A DNA stretch of 5,322 bases, from contig JAJZOJ010000026.1 in the NCBI GenBank assembly GCA_021829015.1, forward strand, positions 1 through 5,322. The letters are read 5' to 3'. Source of the DNA: Microcaldota archaeon. GTDB lineage: Archaea; Micrarchaeota; Micrarchaeia; Micrarchaeales; Micrarchaeaceae. A program made the position numbers and the translations under genes. The notes beneath the pieces were generated by a model. It was not told where the DNA came from and ran no database searches. It saw nothing but the letters and a program-made list of their open reading frames with translations. Positions 1 to 5,322 of this stretch are shown here, in pieces. The stretch's first letter is position 1, and the number at the start of each line of letters is the position of its first letter.

Positions 1-345
1 ACCCAGGATTACGGGGGCGTTGCGGTCATAGACGGCTCCGGCATAGACTCATACAAGCTTTTTGACTACAGGCCGCTCCTCGACCTGATGATAAAATTCA
101 ACGACTCCGGGAAGTACGTTATAGGGATAGGCAACGCGGTCAAGGTGCAGGCCAGGGCGAACATAATAAACGGAAGGCCAGCGGCGATACTGCCATCGGA
201 CCAGGAGACGAAAAGGCTAGTCGCCCTGTTCCATGGAGTGCCATCGGACAAGCCTTTCGTCATAGCGGACAACCTCATAACCATACGCGACTCCGCGGCC
301 ATGGAGGAGGCAATGCCGGAAGTGCTTGACCGCATGAGAGTATAG
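1..345 (+). CDS. DJ-1/PfpI-like protein, C-terminal part, active-site Cys and His absent
   Basis: The frame is open from base 1 to a TAG at 343-345, giving 114 residues; the N-terminus lies outside the window. The fold is suggested by a strand followed by an Asp-Gly-Ser-Gly turn (residues 5-14, in place of the family's PGG turn), a helix ending in NDSGK (34-38), the 'elbow' strand YVIGIGNAV (39-47), a helix, then INGRPAA (56-62), and a closing block FVIADNLITIRDSAA (86-100) that resembles the DJ-1/PfpI ending 'vvdgnliTsrgp'. In active members the elbow reads A-x-C-H-G-P; here Gly44 and Asn45 stand where Cys and His should be, and the fragment contains no cysteine. It is therefore unlikely to be a standard cysteine-dependent protease, glyoxalase or deglycase. 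All 11 isoleucine codons are ATA. Rpp21 follows after 5 nt, so the two are probably co-transcribed. The family call rests on remembered motifs, not a search. Confidence 0.62.
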   Translation, partial: TQDYGGVAVIDGSGIDSYKLFDYRPLLDLMIKFNDSGKYVIGIGNAVKVQARANIINGRPAAILPSDQETKRLVALFHGVPSDKPFVIADNLITIRDSAAMEEAMPEVLDRMRV

Positions 346-350
346 ATGCG

Positions 351-650
351 ATGAAGAACAGCGGACTGGTCAAGAAAATCGCGATGCAGAGGATAGAGAT
401 CCTCTATCCCCTTATGATTGAATCCTGCAAGGACGAGCCGGAGCTTTCCGCGCTCTATGCAAAGCTGATAAACAGGATATGCAGGCATTACAGGATACGT
501 CTACCGGTGCACATGAGGAAGCGCATGTGCAGGAAATGCGGCGCGGTCCTGGTTCCCGGGAAGAACCTATCGGTAAGGATATCAAGCAGCAGGAGGCAGG
601 TAATTTACAGATGTAGCGGTTGCGGGAAGGAGACGGGGATAAAGTATTAA
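351..650 (+). CDS. rnp4: RNase P protein component 4 (Rpp21 family)
   Basis: A 99-residue basic protein matching the archaeal Rpp21/Rpr2 family in length and layout. In that family it binds the specificity domain of RNase P RNA together with Rpp29 and supports 5' maturation of pre-tRNA. The N-terminal half (1-55) is predicted helical, with the segment SALYAKLINRICRHYRIRLP leading to the zinc ribbon. Four cysteines form two CxxC pairs, Cys60/Cys63 (MCRKCGAVLVPG) and Cys88/Cys91 (YRCSGCGKETG), the expected zinc site. The loop between them is rich in Arg and Ser, as expected for RNA contact. The ATG at 351 is the only sensible start: the nearby ATG at 346 is in another frame and hits TGA within two codons. 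No clear Shine-Dalgarno sequence is seen, so translation may be coupled to the upstream gene, whose stop is 5 nt away. The TAA lies 7 nt from the stop of the convergent HIT gene. Confidence 0.88.
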   Translation: MKNSGLVKKIAMQRIEILYPLMIESCKDEPELSALYAKLINRICRHYRIRLPVHMRKRMCRKCGAVLVPGKNLSVRISSSRRQVIYRCSGCGKETGIKY

Positions 651-657
651 TTGCCGA

Positions 658-1041
658 TTATTTCAGCCTTGCAACGATGGATTCGTAGTCCTCGCCGGAC
701 AGCTCCTTGTGCCTCATGAATCCAGGGGCCTTGATCCCTTTAGGGATTACGTGTATGTGGAAATGGTCTATCATCTGCCCTGCGTCCCTGCCTATGTTGG
801 TGGCAACGTTCACGCCGGTGGCGCCTAGCCGTTCCTTAAGGAGCCGCGCTATGCCCTTGGACACTACGAACATGTGGGATATCATTTCGTCCGGCGCGGT
901 GAGCATGCTCTCGCTGTGCTCCTTGGATATCACGAGAAGATGCCCGTACTCCGATGGGTACTTGTCGGGTATGGCGAAGCACTTGTCGTCGTCATGCACC
1001 GCATTGCCGTGCTCCTTTGCAAGGTCGCAGAATATGCACAT
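658..1041 (-). CDS. HIT-family nucleotide hydrolase/transferase
   Basis: A 127-residue protein of typical length for a histidine-triad (HIT) enzyme, which hydrolyses nucleoside phosphoramidates, AMP-lysine or dinucleoside polyphosphates. The triad is intact: DHFHIHVIP places His93, His95 and His97 in the HxHxHxx pattern, with His95 the expected nucleophile. The N-terminus MCIFCDLAKE carries the CxxC (Cys2, Cys5) found in zinc-binding HIT proteins; His42 and His93 are the likely remaining ligands. The stretch GHLLVISKEHSESM (33-46) matches the conserved 'GHtLViPkrH' region, and NVATNIGRDAGQMIDHFHIH matches the substrate-binding strand and helix before the triad. The start at 1041 follows the tRNA 3' end by only 13 nt. 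A GGTG lies 2 nt before the ATG, too close to be a convincing ribosome binding site. The gene probably depends on transcription through the tRNA. The physiological substrate cannot be told from sequence. Confidence 0.93.
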   Translation of the reverse strand: MCIFCDLAKEHGNAVHDDDKCFAIPDKYPSEYGHLLVISKEHSESMLTAPDEMISHMFVVSKGIARLLKERLGATGVNVATNIGRDAGQMIDHFHIHVIPKGIKAPGFMRHKELSGEDYESIVARLK

Positions 1042-1054
1042 CGCACCACATTGA

Positions 1055-1165
1055 TGGGCCTGGAGAGATTTGAACTCTCGACCTACGGCTTTCCTCGCTT
1101 CCTGATTTTTGCCTGCCCAAGAAGCTTATAAGACCGTCGCTCTAACCAAGCTGAGCTACAAGCCC
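1055..1165 (-). tRNA. tRNA-Ile(UAU), split by a 36-nt intron
   Basis: A full cloverleaf can be folded by hand. The acceptor stem is GGGCUUG with CAGGCCC (one U-G pair), followed by U8 A9. The D stem is GCUC/GAGC around AGCUUGGUUA with G18 G19 intact, then G26. The anticodon stem ACGGU/GCCGU closes with U31-G39. The variable region is AGGUC, the T arm is GAGAG-UUCAAAU-CUCUC, and the discriminator is A73 at base 1055. No CCA is encoded. The anticodon loop is C32 U33 U34 A35 U36 A37, intron, A38, so the anticodon is UAU, reading AUA. The mature body is 75 nt before CCA. This is unusual: most archaea decode AUA with tRNA-Ile2 having CAU, modified to agmatidine at position 34. The gene has its own box A, lies 48 bp beyond the AglB stop and leads directly into the HIT gene. 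The structure is secure; the isoleucine identity follows from the anticodon and A73. Confidence 0.93.
1091..1126 (-). other. tRNA intron at 37/38 with bulge-helix-bulge
   Basis: This 36-nt intron interrupts the anticodon loop after A37. The pre-tRNA forms the canonical archaeal splice motif. The outer helix is the anticodon stem. A 4-nt central helix pairs CUUA (32-35) with GAGG (1096-1093), with one A-G mismatch at its inner end. Each side has a 3-nt bulge: U36-A37-A1126 on the 5' side and A1092-A1091-A38 on the 3' side. The inner helix GCUUCUUGG (1125-1117) pairs with 1105-1097 over nine pairs, two of them G-U, closed by an 11-nt loop. Cutting between the second and third base of each bulge gives exactly the 37/38 junction, which independently fixes the anticodon. 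The expected enzyme is the archaeal splicing endonuclease. Confidence 0.9.
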
Positions 1166-1189
1166 GTAAAATCCTTTTTGTAAATCAAG

Positions 1190-1197
1190 TTATTTAA
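1190..1197 (-). promoter_or_regulatory. Box A (TATA) for the tRNA gene
   Basis: The minus strand reads TTAAATAA here, centred about 28 nt upstream of the first tRNA base at 1165. This is the usual box A spacing for archaeal transcription starting at or just before the mature 5' end. It sits inside the 48-bp AT-rich gap after the AglB stop, in an otherwise GC-moderate region. It would drive the tRNA and probably also the HIT gene behind it. The call rests on sequence and spacing only. Confidence 0.55.
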
Positions 1198-1213
1198 CAT
1201 TATTCCCGTGCTG

Positions 1214-4200
1214 TTACGGCATCGTGTAGTTGTTGTGCACCCACGATGGCTTCGCAGGGACCCTGGGCAGCGTACCGGTATAGTTCGGCAGCTCGTATAT
1301 CCTTACGGGGTATGTCCCGTTCACCATGTTTATCCCGGTGGAGTTGCTCGGGTAGACGAGCTTGAATCCCGGAAGGTTGCCAAGGAAGAAGCCCTTGTAG
1401 TAGTTCGAGTCGTAGAAGTCCGAAGGCGCATTCGTTATCGTGTCATTCGGCCCATTCGGCAGGTATATCATTAGGAATTCGACGTAATAGCTCCCCTGTA
1501 TGTTCTGCACCCCAAGGTATGCCGAGGACTGCACTACGGCATTGATCCTGGTCCCGTTGGCGCTGTATGCCTTGAGCACCCCGTTCGAGTTGGGCACGGA
1601 GTCGACGCAAACGGTCTTGTTCTCCAGGTTGTTGCCTATCACCAGGTACCCGCTTATGTATGTCGTGGTGCTGTTTGATATCGGGCAGTAGTCGTTTATG
1701 GACTGTTGCCCGAGGGTCTGGTTTGAAGGCACCAGCGCCGAGAGCGGAAGCAGCACGAATTCGGGATCATGCTGAAGCTCGCACTGCGATGTCCCGAGGA
1801 CGTATGGAACCGGAGGCGTTGATGCGGCGCCCTGGGCTATTGCGTAATGCTCCGACGTGGCGTTTATGTTGACGCATGCGAGGAAGTTGAGGGCACCCCA
1901 CTTGGATATGAGGTCCTGATCGAACAGCACGTACTTGGTCTGGTTGGAGTTCATGTACTGCGCAAGCCTCTGTGGGGTGTAGTTGTATTGCTGGGACCCT
2001 AGGACGTACTGGGCAGCTACGGAGTAGTCCTCCGCCGCTACGGAGTTGTCTCCCCTCAGCACAGCATTGCTGTTGCCGAACCAGTTTATCCAGTCTCCGT
2101 AGTCCCACCAGGCTAGCACCCTAGGAGCATTAGGACCAACGTTCTGGTTTATCCAGGACATCGCGTTGAGCCAGTACTGCGGGATCGTGTTGCAGTACAG
2201 GTTATACCCAAGGTTGTTGCCATTGTTCGACATTATGGAGCATGCGTTGGCGCCCTTCGAGGAATACGTAAGCTGCGCGCCTATTGACTGCACTACGGAT
2301 ACCCCTTCGCCGTATATGAGCATCGGATTCGTGAATGCCATGAATATCAGGGCTATGCATATTACTGCTAGCCACGCATTGTACATCTCGCCGTTCTTGC
2401 GGATGCCGTACCTGTAGACCAGTATGTATATTATCGCGAGGACAGCGAATGCGATCCCGAAAAGGAAGAACAGGCCGATTATCAGCATTCCCTGCGCCGC
2501 CAGGGGATGCTGGGAGTATACGTCCCTGTTGAAGTGCTTAGTCATGTCCTTGCTCGTAAGGTTGAAGCCTGCAGAGGCAAGGTAGAGCACCTCGCCGATT
2601 ATTATGCAGAAAAGCATTATGTAAGCGGTGCCGAGGTGCGGCAGGTACTTGACCTCCGAGAACCCGGCAAACATCAGCGGCAAGGCTATTGCAAGGTAGA
2701 ATACCCCGGTCTTGCTCTTCCTGAATATTATGCTTACGGCTATGAGCACTATCGCGGTGAAGCACACGAGGAGGACCAGCCATGGCACGTTGTAAATCCC
2801 TGCCCCTATGGCGCCGAAGCCCTGCGCCCCGAAGTTGTACAGTATTCCTGTAGGTATGTATTCCTGCACTGTCATGAACAGAGGCTTGGACGGCGTGGTG
2901 AACCTCGCGCTGAGGTTTATGAAGCTGCGCAGGGAGTTTCCGACCCTGGTGAACAGTATCAGCACGAGTATGAGCACGACCAGCGCTGCCATGAATGCCG
3001 CCTTTGCTACCGTGCCATATTCCTTTATCAGTAGCTTCCTCTTCGCAAGCTGCCTTGGCAGCTGGTCAAGTATCGCTATGAATATCAGGGAGAACAGCGG
3101 CCCGGCGATCATTATAGGTATGCCGAAGACGCTGGAGAGGTTGCTCTGCAGGGTTGCCTGGTACGGCGCATACAACGCATATAGCAGTATTATCACGCCA
3201 AGGACTATCGCATTCATCTTGTAGAAGTCGACCAGGGACTCGTTCCTGAATATGTCTATTATGCCCTCGGCGAGTATGTATGCAGAGAGCACGCCCATGG
3301 TGACGGTATAGTAGTGCGCCCCAAGGAAGTTGGATGCGAATGCGATTCCCGCAAGGACCGCAAGGCGCTTGTCCTTCATGTTCCTGACAGCAAGCATGTA
3401 CGTGGCGAAGAAGAAGAACAGCGCGAAGAGCCCCCATGGCTCCACGAGCTGCTCCCCTGATATGAATGTGGTGAACAGTACAGGCATGGTAGCGGTCAGC
3501 CCCGCGCCTATCAGCCCGATGCGCTCATCGTATTCGTGGTACAGCAGCATGAATATTACGAAGACCAGCAGCGCCGCGGTTATCGGCGGATATACGCCGC
3601 CAACGTAGCTCATCAGCGATGTGCTGAATGCCGCATGGTGGAACTTCAGCCCGTTGGCGAGGTTGTACCAGAAAGCCTCGAGATATGGAACTATGGGCTG
3701 CAGCCTGTGGTTCGTCCCTGCGGCTACGACAGGCCATGCTGCAGGGTCAAGCAGGAGCTGCTTCCCATATGTGAGTATGTAGTGTGCATCGATCATGTCG
3801 AAATACGGGTCGAACTCAAAGAACTTCGGAGCTATCGCCGTGCTCTGCATCCTGGTATAGAATGTCAGCAGCATCAGCGCGAGCAATATCGCCCAGACGA
3901 TCCATGATGGCTTGAATGAGGTGGCCTTGGTTTCCGGGCCCCTCCCGCCTAGGTCCCTGAGGAGTCCGGATTCCTCGGATATGTGGGATTCCCTAAGGCG
4001 CTCCAGGGCGGCCCTGTGGGAATCGCTTACGCGGTCCTTTTCCGCGTCGCTCAGGGAGGACATGTCCTTTAGCTCGGCATCCTGCCGCGATCTAAGGGCG
4101 CTGTCCTCGGCCTCGTGGGCGCTTATCATCTCCTTGCCCCTTGAGAATCTCTTCAGGTCATGCCTTATCTGGCCCAGTTTAGACCCCGTCATCCCTGCCC

Positions 4201-4528
4201 TTAGCATCCCGGACCTGCTTGATACGAAGGCATGGAAATCCTTGAATGCTCCCTGCCAATAGCACAGGATAGCGCCTATAACAGTAAGCACCAGCGCATT
4301 TGCGAGGAATAGCTGCGTAGAGAACGTGAAGGCGTGTATGTAATTCATAAGATACGATTCGGCCCACGTCAATGATGCAGGGGCAATGAGACCGAATATG
4401 AATCCGATGACCACTGTCTCGAAGGTGTCGAGCTCGGAGTTCTTAAGCAGCGCGAATGCGAGCAGAACGCCGGGTACGAACATTGAAAAGAATGCAATCA
4501 GAGCAGCAGCAATAAGACCTAGTGCCAT
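1214..4528 (-). CDS. aglB: Oligosaccharyltransferase AglB (STT3 family) with extended N-terminus
   Basis: A 1104-residue membrane enzyme of the STT3/AglB family, which transfers lipid-linked oligosaccharide to Asn of N-x-S/T sequons on the outer face of the membrane. Landmarks in order: an N-terminal three-helix module (about 3-28, 36-57, 72-91); a charged linker (92-207) with little hydrophobicity; the first core helix (208-225); the first external loop with EFDPYFDM (238-245), Asp240 being the likely metal ligand; many further helices up to about 735; TVQE (553-556), fitting the TIxE motif of external loop 5; and a soluble C-terminal domain with the signature WWDYG (807-811) and DQDLISKWGAL (870-880), probably the DK/MI-type motif. 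AglB proteins are usually shorter and start near the first core helix, so roughly 200 residues are extra. The start is fixed by an in-frame TAA eight codons upstream with no other start codon between. It begins 58 bp after uS3, on the same strand. Confidence 0.95.
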   Translation of the reverse strand: MALGLIAAALIAFFSMFVPGVLLAFALLKNSELDTFETVVIGFIFGLIAPASLTWAESYLMNYIHAFTFSTQLFLANALVLTVIGAILCYWQGAFKDFHAFVSSRSGMLRAGMTGSKLGQIRHDLKRFSRGKEMISAHEAEDSALRSRQDAELKDMSSLSDAEKDRVSDSHRAALERLRESHISEESGLLRDLGGRGPETKATSFKPSWIVWAILLALMLLTFYTRMQSTAIAPKFFEFDPYFDMIDAHYILTYGKQLLLDPAAWPVVAAGTNHRLQPIVPYLEAFWYNLANGLKFHHAAFSTSLMSYVGGVYPPITAALLVFVIFMLLYHEYDERIGLIGAGLTATMPVLFTTFISGEQLVEPWGLFALFFFFATYMLAVRNMKDKRLAVLAGIAFASNFLGAHYYTVTMGVLSAYILAEGIIDIFRNESLVDFYKMNAIVLGVIILLYALYAPYQATLQSNLSSVFGIPIMIAGPLFSLIFIAILDQLPRQLAKRKLLIKEYGTVAKAAFMAALVVLILVLILFTRVGNSLRSFINLSARFTTPSKPLFMTVQEYIPTGILYNFGAQGFGAIGAGIYNVPWLVLLVCFTAIVLIAVSIIFRKSKTGVFYLAIALPLMFAGFSEVKYLPHLGTAYIMLFCIIIGEVLYLASAGFNLTSKDMTKHFNRDVYSQHPLAAQGMLIIGLFFLFGIAFAVLAIIYILVYRYGIRKNGEMYNAWLAVICIALIFMAFTNPMLIYGEGVSVVQSIGAQLTYSSKGANACSIMSNNGNNLGYNLYCNTIPQYWLNAMSWINQNVGPNAPRVLAWWDYGDWINWFGNSNAVLRGDNSVAAEDYSVAAQYVLGSQQYNYTPQRLAQYMNSNQTKYVLFDQDLISKWGALNFLACVNINATSEHYAIAQGAASTPPVPYVLGTSQCELQHDPEFVLLPLSALVPSNQTLGQQSINDYCPISNSTTTYISGYLVIGNNLENKTVCVDSVPNSNGVLKAYSANGTRINAVVQSSAYLGVQNIQGSYYVEFLMIYLPNGPNDTITNAPSDFYDSNYYKGFFLGNLPGFKLVYPSNSTGINMVNGTYPVRIYELPNYTGTLPRVPAKPSWVHNNYTMP

Positions 4529-4565
4529 ACTACAACCAAGGACAAAACTTTACCTTTGACGTTAC

Positions 4566-4573
4566 CTATATTG
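4566..4573 (-). promoter_or_regulatory. Possible box A for aglB
   Basis: The minus strand reads CAATATAG in the 58-bp gap between uS3 and aglB, close to the 3' end of that gap. It is centred about 41 nt before the ATG, which would give a short leader of roughly 15 nt. No Shine-Dalgarno sequence is evident before the start. The match to the box A consensus is partial, and readthrough from the ribosomal genes is an equally good source of aglB transcript. Confidence 0.3.
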
Positions 4574-4586
4574 TCAAACGCGGTTA

Positions 4587-5216
4587 TTATGCGTTTAGTA
4601 TTGATTTCGGTATCTCGATCGCTTTCATCTTCCTGTCAGGAAATACGGTTCCCGGTGGGACTATTCGTACGTTGACGCCTATGGCACCGTACTTAGGGTA
4701 TGCGGTCGCATTGGCCTCCCTTACCAGTTCGACGACATCGCCCGCCTTTGGTATGTAGCCCAGGCTCTTCCTTATGGTCTTTGCGCGTGCACCCTTGGCG
4801 GCCAACTTTCCGCTGGCGACTATCTCCGCACCCAGGGCGCCATTCTCTACAATCTCCCTGAGGGTTGACTGGAGTATCCTCCTGGCGTTCATGCCGCGCT
4901 CGAGCCTTTCAGCTATCCCCTTTGCCACGAGCAGGGGCTCCAGCATCTTGTTCTCGACCTCCATGACGTTTATCTGGGGGTTCTCGACCTTGAAGCGGCC
5001 CTTTATCGCCTCTGTTATCATGTCTACGGTCCTGCCGCCCCTTCCTATGACCCTTCCGGGGTTCAGGACATAAACGGTTATCCTTGTGAGTATGGGGGTC
5101 TTCTGTATCTCTACCCTGGAGAATCCAGCCCTTGAAAGCTCCTTGAGCAGGTACTTGGATATGTTCAGCTTTATTATCGAATCATCTATGAATTTGCGCT
5201 CTATTGCCAAGCTCAC
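4587..5216 (-). CDS. rpsC: 30S ribosomal protein uS3 (S3)
   Basis: A 209-residue protein with the full domain order of archaeal uS3, a small-subunit head protein at the mRNA entry channel. The N-terminus MSLAIERKFIDD leads into a type II KH domain whose loop VIGRGGR (56-62) carries GxxG as Gly58-Arg-Gly-Gly61. The C-terminal domain shows the family blocks GALGAEIVASGKLAAKGARA (126-145), GYIPKAGD (153-160) and YGAIGVNVRIVPPGT (176-190). The length is normal. The start codon is GTG at 5214-5216, within a GTGA overlap with the stop of the upstream ribosomal gene, so translational coupling is likely; a start further in would remove the conserved N-terminus. Isoleucine is ATA in 21 of 23 codons. 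Downstream comes aglB instead of the uL29 gene usual in archaea. Identity is secure. Confidence 0.98.
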   Translation of the reverse strand: MSLAIERKFIDDSIIKLNISKYLLKELSRAGFSRVEIQKTPILTRITVYVLNPGRVIGRGGRTVDMITEAIKGRFKVENPQINVMEVENKMLEPLLVAKGIAERLERGMNARRILQSTLREIVENGALGAEIVASGKLAAKGARAKTIRKSLGYIPKAGDVVELVREANATAYPKYGAIGVNVRIVPPGTVFPDRKMKAIEIPKSILNA

Positions 5217-5322
5217 ACCTTTTCGTTTTCTTTCTTTTCCACTTCAGGCGCAGGCAGCGGCCCCACCTTTTCGTTCTGCTGAACGTTCTCTGCGCGCTCG
5301 CCATGCTGCTGCTTTGCCGAGG
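5213..5322 (-). CDS. rplV: C-terminal tail of probable 50S ribosomal protein uL22
   Basis: The frame is open from the window edge to a TGA at 5213-5215, encoding 36 residues. The composition is hydrophilic: Gln and Glu early, a GPLPAPE segment in the middle, and a Lys/Glu-rich end (EVEKKENEKV). There is no folded-domain signature, so sequence alone does not name it. The call to uL22 comes from the conserved archaeal order uS19-uL22-uS3 and from the 4-nt overlap with the uS3 start, typical of one operon. Charged disordered tails on uL22 are plausible in archaea. That the region is coding is likely; the name is an inference from position. Confidence 0.68.
   Translation of the reverse strand, partial: SAKQQHGERAENVQQNEKVGPLPAPEVEKKENEKV

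Noticed and set aside
66..488. A 140-codon minus-strand open frame across the left end
   Set aside because: It crosses the junction of two well-supported plus-strand genes and shows no recognisable domain.
1055..1165. Reading the tRNA as intronless or with another anticodon
   Set aside because: Without removing 36 nt the anticodon stem cannot close. The bulge-helix-bulge geometry fixes the cut at 37/38 and leaves UAU with U33 in the correct place.
1166..1213. A terminator for aglB
   Set aside because: There are short T and A runs but no stable hairpin or long U-tract on the minus strand, so no terminator can be supported.
2507..3034. A 175-codon plus-strand open frame
   Set aside because: It lies wholly inside aglB on the opposite strand. 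The translation is rich in Tyr, Glu, His and Arg with no family motif, as expected from reading a membrane-protein gene in antisense. The minus frame has the STT3 signatures.
3912..4262. A plus-strand frame rich in Ser, Leu and Arg
   Set aside because: It is antisense to the charged linker of AglB; its low complexity is the mirror of that linker's Asp/Glu/Arg/Ser codons.
4522..4758. A small plus-strand frame spanning the aglB-uS3 gap with a hydrophobic stretch
   Set aside because: Most of it is antisense to the end of uS3, it has no ribosome binding site, and the gap is better explained as promoter or leader for aglB.
1..5322. CRISPR arrays, insertion sequences, att sites, rRNA or riboswitches
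   Set aside because: No spaced direct repeats, terminal inverted repeats, transposase or integrase motifs, or rRNA segments were seen. The only clear RNA structure is the tRNA with its intron.
1..5322. A new defence or mobile system
   Set aside because: The genes are core functions with consistent codon use. Nothing suggests a horizontally acquired cassette.

Overview
The window is archaeal. The evidence is a uS3 ribosomal protein of archaeal type preceded by the tail of a second ribosomal protein (probably uL22), an AglB/STT3 oligosaccharyltransferase, the archaeal/eukaryotic RNase P subunit Rpp21, and a tRNA gene whose intron folds into a bulge-helix-bulge splice site. The compact layout, with 4-7 bp gene junctions, and the strong preference for ATA isoleucine codons would suit a DPANN lineage such as Micrarchaeota. 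That placement is only a guess.

Layout. The left end (1-650) is a plus-strand pair: the C-terminal part of a DJ-1/PfpI-like protein lacking the family's Cys-His pair, then Rpp21 starting 5 nt after its stop. Everything from 658 to the right end is on the minus strand. Read in the direction of transcription, it runs: ribosomal protein tail (probable uL22), uS3 (GTG start, 4-nt overlap), a 1104-residue AglB/STT3, a split tRNA-Ile(UAU) gene with its own box A, and a small HIT-family hydrolase whose start codon lies 13 nt beyond the tRNA 3' end. Rpp21 and the HIT gene converge with 7 nt between stop codons. No stretch above 300 bases lacks a gene; the longest gap between protein genes (1042-1213) is filled by the tRNA.

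How the parts relate. Most of the window serves translation and RNA processing: ribosomal proteins, an RNase P subunit and a tRNA. AglB adds N-glycosylation of exported proteins and takes the slot after uS3 where archaea normally carry uL29.

The most notable signal is the tRNA. Its anticodon is UAU, whereas most archaea read AUA with a CAU tRNA carrying agmatidine. The genes around it use ATA for nearly all isoleucines (38 of 44 in the three genes I counted). Other points are an N-terminal membrane module and charged linker added to AglB, eleven N-x-T sequons in its C-terminal domain, and the degenerate DJ-1-like active site.
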